This document shows, in pieces, positions 6,516 to 14,624 of a DNA stretch of 21,446 bases (within the stretch, counting starts at the first letter, position 1; each line of letters opens with the position of its first letter). The stretch is from assembly GCA_025356715.1 (NCBI GenBank), contig JANXRU010000229.1:1-21446 (forward strand), given 5' to 3'. Below the pieces are notes generated by a model. The model ran no database searches, had not been told where the DNA came from, and saw nothing but the letters and a program-made list of their open reading frames with translations. This stretch comes from Bacteroidota bacterium. GTDB lineage: Bacteria; Bacteroidota; Bacteroidia; B-17B0; B-17BO. A program made the translations under genes and the position numbers.

Positions 6516-8693
6516 ATGCAAAAAATACTTTTACTATTACCTTTCTCTTTGCTAATCAGTTGTATAAGTAAAGAAGATAATACTGCTGAAATTTATTCAA
6601 ACTCTCGTACTATGAAATTAAACCCTAACGCTGCTTCTGCGCCAATAGCAGATAAAAAAGAACATTGGCGAGTTATCCATGGTGATAGTGTTTTAGATAA
6701 CTATTACTGGATGTATGATTATTTTGGTAAAGGCCCAGATAGTACAAAAGTAGTGGATTATCTAAAAGCTGAAAACAGTTATTTAGATACCGTTATGAGT
6801 GGAACAAACAAACTACAAGCTAATTTATTTACCGAAATGAAAGCTCGGATAAAAGAAACAGATGAAAGTGTGCCAGTATTTAAAAATGGATATTTTTATT
6901 ATACACGTACCGAAGAAGGCAAGCAGTATTATAAATATTGTCGTAAAAAAGGAAGCCTTGACTCTAAAGAAGAACTATTACTTGATATAGATAAAATGGC
7001 TGAAGGTCACGCTTATTTTGCAGCATCAGGTTTTGAAGTGAGTGAGGATAACAAATTATTAGCCTATGCTATTGATGAGGTAAGCAGACGACAATATACC
7101 ATTCACATCAAGAACCTTGAAACAGGAGAAACACTAAAAGACGTTATTAAAAACACAGAAGGTTACGCTTGTTGGGCTAATGATAATCAAACTATTTTTT
7201 ACACATCAAAGAATCCAGTCACTCTTTTATCAGAAAAAATAAAACGACATAAATTGGGTACTCCCGAAAGTTCAGATGTTATTGTTTATGATGAAAAAGA
7301 TAACAGTAATTATATCAGTGTGTCAAAAAGTAAAAACGATCAATATATTTTAATAACTTCTAAAGCGACGATGTCATCCGAAATAAGGATGATTAAAGCT
7401 TCTCATCCTACAGATATATTTAAAGTTTTTCAACCACGTATGAAAGATGTTATTTATTATGTAACACCATTAGCAGATAAATTTTTAGTGCGTACCAATA
7501 AAGATGAAGCCCTTAATTTTAAACTAATGGAATGCGCTTTTGAACAAACAGATGCAACCCATTGGAAAGAATACATTCCTCATCGCAAAGATATTTTAAT
7601 AGAAGGTATTACTGAGTTTAAAGATTTTATGGTTATTCAGGAACGTAAAAATGGCTTGATAAATATGCGTTTCATTAATTTAAATGATAAAACGGAGCAT
7701 TATCTCAATTTTGAAGAGGCTGCTTACTCAGCTCACATGTCAACTAATCCTGAATATACAACCACTATATTTCGTTATAACTATACTTCGCTGACTACAC
7801 CTAATTCTACATACGATTACAACATCATAACTAAAGAAAAAAAATTATTAAAACAGCAAGAAGTACTTGGAGGATATGATGCCACTAATTATTTAACCGA
7901 ACGTTTATATGCTACTGCAAAAGATGGCACCAAGGTTCCGATATCTTTAGTTTACAAAAAAGGATTTAAAAAAGACGGCACTGCTCCTTTATTACTATAT
8001 GCCTATGGTAGTTATGGTGCGAGTATGGATGCCAGTTTTAACTCCACTCGTTTAAGTTTATTAAATAGAGGATTTATATATGCCATTGCACATATTAGAG
8101 GAGGAGAGGATTTGGGTCGACAGTGGTATGAAGATGGCAAAATGATGAAAAAGAAAAATACGTTTACAGATTTTATTGATTGTGGAGAATACTTAGTTAA
8201 CCAAAACTATACGTCTAAAGAACATTTATATGCACAGGGTGGCAGTGCTGGTGGCTTATTAATGGGTGCTGTTGTTAATATGGCGCCTGATTTATGGCAT
8301 GGTGTTATTGCGCAAGTTCCTTTTGTTGATGTCGTAAATACAATGCTAGATGAAAGCATTCCATTAACCACCAATGAATTTGATGAATGGGGTAATCCAA
8401 AAAATAAAGACGCTTATTTTTATATGAAAAGTTATAGTCCGTATGAAAATATTGAACCGAAAAATTATCCCAATATTTTGGTTACAACAGGTTTACATGA
8501 CAGTCAGGTTCAGTATTTTGAACCTGCAAAATGGGTAGCAAAACTAAGGGCATTAAAAACAGATAAAAATGCGTTGCTGTTAAAAACCAATATGGAATTT
8601 GGCCATGGTGGTGCTAGTGGCCGTTTCGACTATTTAAAAGATGTGGCGCTCAATTATGCTTTCATCTTTGGCTTAGAAGGTATTCAGAAGTAA
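6516..8693 (+). CDS. S9 family prolyl oligopeptidase / oligopeptidase B-like lipoprotein
   Basis: A serine peptidase of the S9A group that cuts short peptides; S9A members of the oligopeptidase B type cut after basic residues. The N terminus is a lipoprotein signal with lipobox LISC (Cys16), so the enzyme is probably membrane-anchored outside the cytoplasm. An N-terminal segment about 35-110 (YYWMYDYF and following) and a beta-propeller region (about 115-440) precede the alpha/beta-hydrolase domain. The triad is visible: Ser577 in GGSAGG, Asp662 in GLHDSQV, His697 in FGHGG. NEFDEWGNP (620-628) is the motif I associate with oligopeptidase B. The length of 725 residues fits the family plus signal and linker. 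It is a single-gene unit between two terminators. Substrate preference is inferred. Confidence 0.95.
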   Translation: MQKILLLLPFSLLISCISKEDNTAEIYSNSRTMKLNPNAASAPIADKKEHWRVIHGDSVLDNYYWMYDYFGKGPDSTKVVDYLKAENSYLDTVMSGTNKLQANLFTEMKARIKETDESVPVFKNGYFYYTRTEEGKQYYKYCRKKGSLDSKEELLLDIDKMAEGHAYFAASGFEVSEDNKLLAYAIDEVSRRQYTIHIKNLETGETLKDVIKNTEGYACWANDNQTIFYTSKNPVTLLSEKIKRHKLGTPESSDVIVYDEKDNSNYISVSKSKNDQYILITSKATMSSEIRMIKASHPTDIFKVFQPRMKDVIYYVTPLADKFLVRTNKDEALNFKLMECAFEQTDATHWKEYIPHRKDILIEGITEFKDFMVIQERKNGLINMRFINLNDKTEHYLNFEEAAYSAHMSTNPEYTTTIFRYNYTSLTTPNSTYDYNIITKEKKLLKQQEVLGGYDATNYLTERLYATAKDGTKVPISLVYKKGFKKDGTAPLLLYAYGSYGASMDASFNSTRLSLLNRGFIYAIAHIRGGEDLGRQWYEDGKMMKKKNTFTDFIDCGEYLVNQNYTSKEHLYAQGGSAGGLLMGAVVNMAPDLWHGVIAQVPFVDVVNTMLDESIPLTTNEFDEWGNPKNKDAYFYMKSYSPYENIEPKNYPNILVTTGLHDSQVQYFEPAKWVAKLRALKTDKNALLLKTNMEFGHGGASGRFDYLKDVALNYAFIFGLEGIQK

Positions 8694-8718
8694 TTTTATT
8701 GAAAATTTTTATTTTAAT

Positions 8719-8753
8719 AAAAATTGCCCAAAAATATTTGGGCAATTTTTTTT
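8719..8753 (+). terminator. Rho-independent terminator after the S9 peptidase
   Basis: A 14-bp perfect stem (8719-8732 with 8737-8750) around an AATA loop, containing TTGCCC/GGGCAA and followed by a run of T. It overlaps the 5' end of the longest reading frame of the next gene, which argues for that gene starting at 8785. Confidence 0.92.
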
Positions 8754-8784
8754 GCTTATTATCGTTATTCATAAAAAAACAATT

Positions 8785-9594
8785 ATGAAAAAATTAAAAT
8801 TCATCTTCAGTATAGTTATATGTAGTTTCTCATTATATAGTCAAACAGACACGCTTGTAACCGTTAATGGAAAAAAAAATCCGGTCATCATTACTGAAAT
8901 TACAGATAAAGACATTATTTATAAAATTCCGACTAAGCCAGATATGCCTCTGCTACATTTCTCGCGTTGTAACTTACAAAATATTATTTTAAAAGACGGT
9001 TCGTCAATCGATCCAAAGTTTAAAACAGTTAATCCTTATGATAAACCTTCAATAACTAAAGGAAAATCCATTATTTATTTTACGCCAAGTAAATTATTTC
9101 AAAATCAAATCGGTTTTGCTTACGAACATATTTCTAAAGACAATATAATGGGAATTAGAATTCCTGTCAGTGTTTCTTTTATGGATGCGGCCAAAGCGAA
9201 TTTGCAAGGTGCTTACATCAATAGGACTGACAATAAACGGTATTATACTGTAGGTATAGATGTTAATTTTTATCCAGTAAAATTGGGAAAATTCAGATAT
9301 GTTGTAGGCTTTGGGGTACAATACGCGCAATTTTCCTATCAACAGTATTATTATGATTATTCAACCCATCTATCTTCTTTCACAAACGAAAAAGGGAATC
9401 ATTATTCATTTGTAATTAATAATGGTTTTTTCTCCCAATTGAGCAAACATTTTGTTATGAGTGGATCTACTGGTTTTGGTCTGCAACACGAAGAATATAA
9501 GACAAATAACTATTATAATTATAATGAATATAATAATATCAGTGCTCAACACATAAGAATAAATGCTACCTTTAATGTCGGTTATATGTTTTAA
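8785..9594 (+). CDS. Secreted protein with C-terminal beta-barrel-like region, unknown function
   Basis: The start is taken at the ATG at 8785: the open frame continues upstream to a TTG at 8752, but that lies in the terminator and would put 11 residues before an otherwise perfect signal peptide (MKKLKFIFSIVICSFSLYSQ). The mature N terminus (about 20-80) has a beta-rich pattern, VNGKKNPVIITEITDKDIIY then LQNIILKDGS. This resembles a small domain found at the start of many Bacteroidota secreted proteins, where a generic 'K-x-G-x-x-x-x-A-K-V-x-E-I-x-x-x-x-I-x-Y' pattern recurs. The rest (about 90-269) is Tyr/Asn-rich, strand-like and ends NVGYMF, consistent with an outer-membrane barrel. It is 18 bp upstream of an Omp85-type barrel gene, so the two probably form an operon. 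No specific function is recognised. Confidence 0.8.
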   Translation: MKKLKFIFSIVICSFSLYSQTDTLVTVNGKKNPVIITEITDKDIIYKIPTKPDMPLLHFSRCNLQNIILKDGSSIDPKFKTVNPYDKPSITKGKSIIYFTPSKLFQNQIGFAYEHISKDNIMGIRIPVSVSFMDAAKANLQGAYINRTDNKRYYTVGIDVNFYPVKLGKFRYVVGFGVQYAQFSYQQYYYDYSTHLSSFTNEKGNHYSFVINNGFFSQLSKHFVMSGSTGFGLQHEEYKTNNYYNYNEYNNISAQHIRINATFNVGYMF

Positions 9595-9612
9595 TTTTTT
9601 TTAAAAACACTA

Positions 9613-10764
9613 ATGTTTAAATACAACTTTGAGAATACTTCCCCTCGGTTTACATCTTTTTGTAAAGGGTTGTTTTTTATTTTACTGTTTATTCAAAGTA
9701 TAGGGTTAGCTCAATTTAAAAACGATACATCTAAGAAAGTTAAATATGTTGTATTACCAATCGTTTTCAGAAGTCCCGAAACGTTTTGGGCCTTTGGAAT
9801 AACAAGTTCTGTTTCGTTTAAAACCACTCACAAAAACGATAGTTTAACACGCACTTCCTCTATCCAAGCTTTAGCTATGCTTACCCAGCGTCAACAAAAT
9901 GTGCAAGCTATTGATGCGACTATTTTTTTTCCTAAAGAAGAATACATTCTATCCTGTCAAATATCACATAGCTTTTATCCAGATAGATATTGGGGAATAG
10001 GTCAAAATAGCAAAGAGTTTCCTAGAGTAAAAGGTAAAGGTCGAACTCATGGGGATTATGATTTTGAGCAAATTTATTTTTACCCACATCTTAAGAAAAA
10101 AATTGCTAAAGATTTTTTCATAGGCGCTTTATATGAATTTCAAAAAGTGTATCATCTCAATTATGCTAAAGAAAGCTTATTTGATAGTGCAATGATTGAT
10201 GGCAAGCAAAATCACATTATGTCGGGGTTAGGAGCAAGTGTTAGTTACGATACTCGTAATTCAAGCTATTGGCCAACAAAAGGGATTTTAATTCAAGGCA
10301 CTTTCACTTATTTTAATAATTATTTTGGTTCGAGCTATAACGACTTAAAAACAAGCTTAGATATTAGATATTTTAAAAAACTATTTAGAAATACGATTAT
10401 TGCCGCTCAATTATATAATTACACAAATGACGGACATCCTCCCATACGTGAATTAGCTATGCTAGGCGGGGCAAATAATATGAGAGGTTTTTATCAAGGC
10501 CGATTCAGAGATAATAATATGACTACCTTAATAGCAGAGTACCGTGTACCAATATGGAAACGTTTTAGCGCGGTTGTTTTTGGTGGCATCGGTAATGTAT
10601 ATCGAAAAATAAATGAACTCGTTGTAAATACACCAAAACATAGCTTTGGCGGAGGTATCCGATTTGCTGTGTTGCCTAAAGAACGGTTAAATCTTAGAGT
10701 TGATTATGGTTATTACAACCAATATAATAGCGGTTTTTATTTTACTGTTGGTGAGTGTTTTTAA
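9613..10764 (+). CDS. Outer-membrane protein of the Omp85/D15 surface-antigen superfamily, no POTRA domains
   Basis: A 383-residue secreted protein with a hydrophobic export segment (about 19-33, ending GLAQ). It shows the C-terminal Omp85/D15 barrel pattern: VSYDTRNSSYWPTKGILIQG (about 210-229), then GGANNMRGFYQGRFRD, whose RGF (291-293) and following RFRD match the conserved loop-6 V/MRGF motif. Strand-like segments such as LIAEYRVPIWKRFSAVVFGG follow, with a terminal Phe. BamA and TamA carry 3-5 POTRA domains before the barrel, but here fewer than 70 residues separate the signal from barrel-like sequence, so this is a barrel-only member. Such proteins are common in Bacteroidota and their roles are mostly unknown. 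It is probably co-transcribed with the secreted protein 18 bp upstream. Confidence 0.88.
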   Translation: MFKYNFENTSPRFTSFCKGLFFILLFIQSIGLAQFKNDTSKKVKYVVLPIVFRSPETFWAFGITSSVSFKTTHKNDSLTRTSSIQALAMLTQRQQNVQAIDATIFFPKEEYILSCQISHSFYPDRYWGIGQNSKEFPRVKGKGRTHGDYDFEQIYFYPHLKKKIAKDFFIGALYEFQKVYHLNYAKESLFDSAMIDGKQNHIMSGLGASVSYDTRNSSYWPTKGILIQGTFTYFNNYFGSSYNDLKTSLDIRYFKKLFRNTIIAAQLYNYTNDGHPPIRELAMLGGANNMRGFYQGRFRDNNMTTLIAEYRVPIWKRFSAVVFGGIGNVYRKINELVVNTPKHSFGGGIRFAVLPKERLNLRVDYGYYNQYNSGFYFTVGECF

Positions 10765-10774
10765 TTTAATTTCA

Positions 10775-10797
10775 AATTGCTACAATTTATAGCAATT
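10775..10797. other. Small hairpin between the D15 barrel and radical SAM genes
   Basis: AATTGCTA (10775-10782) pairs perfectly with TAGCAATT (10790-10797) around a 7-base loop. There is no T-tract, so termination is doubtful. A weak -7-like TATCTTTA lies at 10816-10823 before the next gene. Confidence 0.35.
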
Positions 10798-10840
10798 ATC
10801 AGCTATAATTCCATTTATCTTTATAAAAACTTATAAAGAA

Positions 10841-11914
10841 ATGGAACCTACAGTAAGTACAAATTATTTTAAAGGACGTGGTGCGCAAATCAATCCAAAT
10901 AATTCTTTTAATAAACAACACTATGTGCAAGATCATATAGAAGGGTTGGACGAAGCTTTTCTTCAAAAAGAAAAAACAGAATTTATTTATACTTACCCAA
11001 AGTCTATTATCAATAAAGTTGAAAGTACCGACATAGGTTTAGGCTATTCCCTTAATCCATACCAAGGATGCGAACATGGCTGTATTTATTGCTATGCTCG
11101 TAATTCGCATGAATTTTGGGGTTATAGTGCAGGTTTAGATTTTGAACGAAAAATAATCGTTAAAAAAAACACCGTTGAATTACTTGAAAAACAATTAAGC
11201 GCTAAAAATTGGAAACCAAAACCTATCATGTTATCAGGTAATACCGATTGCTATCAACCCATAGAACGAGAAATGGAATTAACGCGTGAGATTTTAAAAA
11301 CCTGCTTAAATTTTAAACATCCTGTTTCTATCATCACTAAAAATGCTCTAATAACAAGAGATTTAGACATATTAACAGAATTAGCACATCATAACTTAGT
11401 ACACGTTATGGTTTCCATTACAGGAACAGATGAAAAAGTAAGGCAATTATTAGAACCAAGAACAGCCACTTATAAGAGTCGGATGGGAGTTTTGGAAGCC
11501 TTATCACATTGCGGAGTACCTTGCGGTGTGATGGTTGCGCCCATTATTCCGGGTATAAATAATCATGAAATACCAAATGTGATAGAACAAGCTGCTATTG
11601 CAGGTGCTACAAATGCAGGTATTACCATTGTGCGATTAAATGGAACAGTTGCTCAATTATTTAAAGATTGGTTAGAAAAAAACTTTCCAGATAGAGCAGA
11701 AAAAGTGTGGCACCAAATAAGCGAATGCCATGGCGGTAGTGTTAGCGATAGCAGACCAGGTGTACGTATGAAAGGAGAAGGGAAAATTGCCGAATCTATC
11801 ATGCAATTATTTAAATTATCGAAAACTAAATTTATGCCTACTAACGATAAGTTTACATTTAATATCAATGACTTTAACTACAAAGCTGGGGATAAGCAAC
11901 TAAGTTTGTTTTAA
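10841..11914 (+). CDS. PA0069-family radical SAM protein
   Basis: A radical S-adenosylmethionine protein of the PA0069/Rv2578c type, distantly related to spore photoproduct lyase. The cluster-binding motif CEHGCIYC gives Cys77, Cys81 and Cys84 with CxxxCxxC spacing. The preceding SLNPYQG and the following YARNSHEFWGYSAGLDFE are hallmarks of this subgroup. Further conserved-looking elements are MLSGNTDCYQPIE, LEPRTATYKSRM and VAPIIPGIN. The length of 357 residues is normal. The reaction is unknown in the family as I know it; neighbours do not help, since the gene stands alone between the D15 barrel and a transketolase subunit. Confidence 0.93.
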   Translation: MEPTVSTNYFKGRGAQINPNNSFNKQHYVQDHIEGLDEAFLQKEKTEFIYTYPKSIINKVESTDIGLGYSLNPYQGCEHGCIYCYARNSHEFWGYSAGLDFERKIIVKKNTVELLEKQLSAKNWKPKPIMLSGNTDCYQPIEREMELTREILKTCLNFKHPVSIITKNALITRDLDILTELAHHNLVHVMVSITGTDEKVRQLLEPRTATYKSRMGVLEALSHCGVPCGVMVAPIIPGINNHEIPNVIEQAAIAGATNAGITIVRLNGTVAQLFKDWLEKNFPDRAEKVWHQISECHGGSVSDSRPGVRMKGEGKIAESIMQLFKLSKTKFMPTNDKFTFNINDFNYKAGDKQLSLF

Positions 11915-11964
11915 TAAAAGGTAATTCTCTTTAATAATTGTGTAAAAAATATCATAACATCCTT

Positions 11965-12011
11965 TCATTTTTAACTTAAAATGAGGCGCATTTTATTTAG
12001 ATTAGTCGCCT
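11965..12011 (+). other. Possible 5' leader hairpins of the transketolase gene
   Basis: Two small inverted repeats precede the gene: TCATTTTTAA with TTAAAATGA (11965-11984, one bulge) and AGGCG (11984-11988) with CGCCT (12007-12011). They could fold in an RNA leader, but both are short and may be chance. No clear promoter is seen in this gap. Confidence 0.25.
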
Positions 12012-12026
12012 ACAAATTAAAATTAA

Positions 12027-12980
12027 ATGAAAAAGTACACTTACACTGAAAAAAAAGATACACGCTCAGGTTTTGGAGCTGGCTTACAACAATTAGGACA
12101 AACTAACCCTAACGTGGTAGCACTTTGCGCTGATTTAATTGGATCCTTAAAAATGGATGCTTTTAAAGCTGAAAACCCTGAACGCTTTTTTCAAATTGGT
12201 ATTGCTGAAGCTAATATGATTGGTATTGCTGCTGGCTTAACTATTGGTGGCAAAATTCCTTTTACAGGTACTTTCGCTAACTTTAGTACAGGTCGTGTTT
12301 ACGATCAAATTCGTCAAAGTGTTGCGTACTCAGATAAAAATGTAAAAATATGTGCCTCTCACGCTGGCCTTACACTTGGCGAGGATGGTGCAACTCACCA
12401 AATCTTAGAAGATATTGGTTTAATGAAAATGCTACCTCACATGTGCGTAATTAATCCTTGCGATTATAATCAAACAAAGGCAGCAACCATTGCAATTGCA
12501 GATTATGTTGGCCCCGTATATTTACGTTTTGGACGACCAACTGTTCCAAATTTTACTCCTGCTGATCAGAAATTTGAAATTGGAAAAGCAGTAATGTTAA
12601 ACGAAGGAACCGATGTAACGATTATTGCAACAGGACATTTAACATGGAAAGCTATTGAAGCTGGTGAGAAATTAGCAGAACAAGGTATTAGCGCTGAAAT
12701 TATTAATATACATACAATTAAGCCATTAGATAACGAAGCCATATTAAAATCAATTGCTAAAACAAAATGCGTAGTAACTGCTGAAGAGCACCAAAGAAAC
12801 GGTGGATTAGGAGATAGCGTAGCGCAATTACTATCGCAACACATGCCTACTCCGCAAGAGTTTGTTGCCGTTGATGATAGCTTTGGTGAGAGCGGAACGC
12901 CAGACGAATTAATGACTAAATACGGCTTAGATACAATTGATATTATCAATGCTGCTCATAGAGCTATTAAAAGAAAATAA
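12027..12980 (+). CDS. Transketolase C-terminal subunit (pyrimidine-binding and C-terminal domains)
   Basis: A 317-residue protein covering only the pyrimidine-binding and C-terminal domains of transketolase or DXP-synthase-like enzymes. The ThDP-activating Glu is in FQIGIAEANMIG (Glu61), and SHAGLTLGEDGATHQ (111-125) holds the conserved His125. YLRFGRPTVP and the C-terminal AEEHQRNGGLGDSVAQLL segment also fit. Split transketolases consist of an N-terminal subunit with the diphosphate-binding domain and this C-terminal subunit, usually encoded side by side. Here the upstream gene is a radical SAM protein and no N-terminal half occurs in the window. The partner must be elsewhere if this is a pentose-phosphate transketolase. 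A strong palindrome follows the stop. Confidence 0.92.
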   Translation: MKKYTYTEKKDTRSGFGAGLQQLGQTNPNVVALCADLIGSLKMDAFKAENPERFFQIGIAEANMIGIAAGLTIGGKIPFTGTFANFSTGRVYDQIRQSVAYSDKNVKICASHAGLTLGEDGATHQILEDIGLMKMLPHMCVINPCDYNQTKAATIAIADYVGPVYLRFGRPTVPNFTPADQKFEIGKAVMLNEGTDVTIIATGHLTWKAIEAGEKLAEQGISAEIINIHTIKPLDNEAILKSIAKTKCVVTAEEHQRNGGLGDSVAQLLSQHMPTPQEFVAVDDSFGESGTPDELMTKYGLDTIDIINAAHRAIKRK

Positions 12981-13322
12981 ATTTTTATTTCAATAACAAA
13001 GAACGTCTTCTGAGTTCTCAGAAGACGTTCTTTGTTTGGTCTAAACCAAAATAATAGATTATTTTTTATTTTCTTTTGCTTAACCAAAAGAAACAAAAGT
13101 CAAGGCGAAAAGCCATATCCATTTTTTCTTCACACAAAACCTTCGCAATGCCACCAGAAAAATCTGTATATCGCTCCTTTTATTCATATTCTTATTGTTT
13201 TTTCTTTCGGTATAAATGAGTGCTTCGCAATTCGCCAAAACCAACCGCACACTTACCAACGTATGTATTAATTTATAAAATTAAATTCCAATGAAATATC
13301 GAAGAGTCTATTTATACTAAAG
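12981..13322. other. Non-coding, repeat-like intergenic region between opposing gene blocks
   Basis: About 340 bp between the transketolase gene and the converging glycosyltransferase. After the long palindrome come two more inverted repeats: TTTGGT/ACCAAA (13035-13050) and TTTCTTTTG/CAAAAGAAA (13070-13093), the latter followed by ACAAAAGTCAAGGCGAAAAG. This last string resembles a non-coding repeat I recall from other Bacteroidota intergenic regions. A 79-codon open frame at 13032-13271 starts inside the palindrome, has no family features and is better read as non-coding. No tRNA or promoter was recognised. Confidence 0.55.
12996..13035. terminator. Long perfect palindrome after the transketolase gene, probable terminator
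   Basis: A perfect 19-bp inverted repeat (12996-13014 with 13017-13035) separated by only TT, with core AAGAACGTCTTCTGAG. It begins 16 bases after the stop codon. The 3' flank TTTGG is only weakly T-rich, so it may end transcription less cleanly than the terminators at 6368 and 8719. Confidence 0.7.
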
Positions 13323-14624
13323 CTAACCAACAATTTCATTAAGCAATTTAGCATAAGACCCAGCGCAATTTTCCCGCGAATATTTATCAATAGAATTAGA
13401 TTGAACCTTTAAAGTATTTGATTTATACTGAGCGTATAAATTCAACACTTGTTTTTTTGTCCCTTCATAGTCATCAAAATCTACCATTACTCCCGCTTGT
13501 GTTTCATTTAAAATGCTTGCAGCATCTGCATTTGGTAAGCCAACACCAAAAATTGGTCGTTTAGCAGCTAAGTACTCAAATAATTTACCTGACAATACAC
13601 CTGCATTATTTGGTGTATTATTTAAAGGCAATAATAAAATAGGTGATTGTACCATTGACTTTACAATTTCGCTATGAGGCATGTATTCTGATTTTATAAA
13701 ATTGCTTTCCAACCCTTGCTGTTTGAGGCTTTCAAAAACAACAGCATCCGTTTTTCCAGTAAATTTTAAAATTAAATCTTGTTTTAATTCAACATTTTCT
13801 TTACATAAATCGCCCAATACTTTCCATAACGTATAAGGATTTCTATCCTTATTTAAAGCGCCTGTATGATGAAACATAAACCCATCCGATACTTTCATAT
13901 TCGCATCGAATTTAAAATCATCAGTATCAAATCCATTGGTAATAACATCTACTTTTCGATCACCTAATTTCTCTAAATCTTTGCCGCAACTTGGGCTAAT
14001 CGTTACTACCTTATTAGCTTGTGTTAATACTTGATTTTCTAATTTCTTGTGCTTATTATCGGCAAAAGTGCTTAATTTTAACTGACTATAAAAATCAATT
14101 TGTGTCCAAGGATCTCTAAAATCAGCAATCCATGGGATATTGAATTTTTGTTTAAGTCCCATTGCAATTAAATGCATACTATGTGGCGGACCAGTACTAA
14201 TAACAGCATCAATCTTATTTTTTTCAATGTAATCTGACAAATAAGAAATAGAAGGTTTAATCCAAAATTTACGTGCATCAGGAATAAAAAAATTGCCTCG
14301 AACCCAAATCATAGCTGATTGCAACAATGTATTTTCTTTCCCTTCTGATAAAAAACCTTGGTTAACAGCATCTGTTTTTTTCTTCCGCATAATCTTGCGA
14401 TAGATGTCGTATGGCTCAGTAATTTGAGTTTTAAGAATAGTTAAATCTGATGGAACATCTTTTAATAAAGTATTGTCATTAATGGGAAAGTCAGGATTAG
14501 AAGGCGTATAAATAACTGATTCCCAACCATATTGTCTAAAGTATTTACTAAACTTTAACCAACGCTGCACACCTGCTCCACCCGTTGGTGGCCAATAGTA
14601 AGTAATAATTAGTACTTTCTTCAT
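13323..14624 (-). CDS. Family-4 glycosyltransferase
   Basis: A GT-B fold glycosyltransferase of 433 residues that would transfer a nucleotide-activated sugar to a growing surface glycan on the cytoplasmic side. The N terminus MKKVLIITYYWPPTGGAGVQRW is the typical acceptor-domain start of a Bacteroidota GT4 group. The donor-site region near the C terminus shows AGVLSGKLFEYLAAKRPIFG, with GKLFEYLA at 346-353 carrying the conserved Glu350. Segment ISTGPPHSMHLIA (about 140-152) and VITNGFDTDDF also fit the family. The start ATG overlaps the flippase stop by 4 bases (ATGA), implying translational coupling. It is the last gene of the minus-strand cassette. Sugar and linkage cannot be read from the sequence. 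Confidence 0.93.
   Translation of the reverse strand: MKKVLIITYYWPPTGGAGVQRWLKFSKYFRQYGWESVIYTPSNPDFPINDNTLLKDVPSDLTILKTQITEPYDIYRKIMRKKKTDAVNQGFLSEGKENTLLQSAMIWVRGNFFIPDARKFWIKPSISYLSDYIEKNKIDAVISTGPPHSMHLIAMGLKQKFNIPWIADFRDPWTQIDFYSQLKLSTFADNKHKKLENQVLTQANKVVTISPSCGKDLEKLGDRKVDVITNGFDTDDFKFDANMKVSDGFMFHHTGALNKDRNPYTLWKVLGDLCKENVELKQDLILKFTGKTDAVVFESLKQQGLESNFIKSEYMPHSEIVKSMVQSPILLLPLNNTPNNAGVLSGKLFEYLAAKRPIFGVGLPNADAASILNETQAGVMVDFDDYEGTKKQVLNLYAQYKSNTLKVQSNSIDKYSRENCAGSYAKLLNEIVG

Noticed and set aside
12566..12949. A 127-codon antisense open frame inside the transketolase gene.
   Set aside because: A shadow of the well-supported sense gene; no family resemblance. The same applies to the antisense frames at 1349-1763, 4950-5183, 5690-5923, 9094-9342 and 11653-11868.
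13032..13271. A 79-codon open frame on the plus strand after the transketolase gene.
   Set aside because: It starts inside a palindrome, runs through repeat-like sequence, has no signal or domain and no promoter; it is better read as non-coding.
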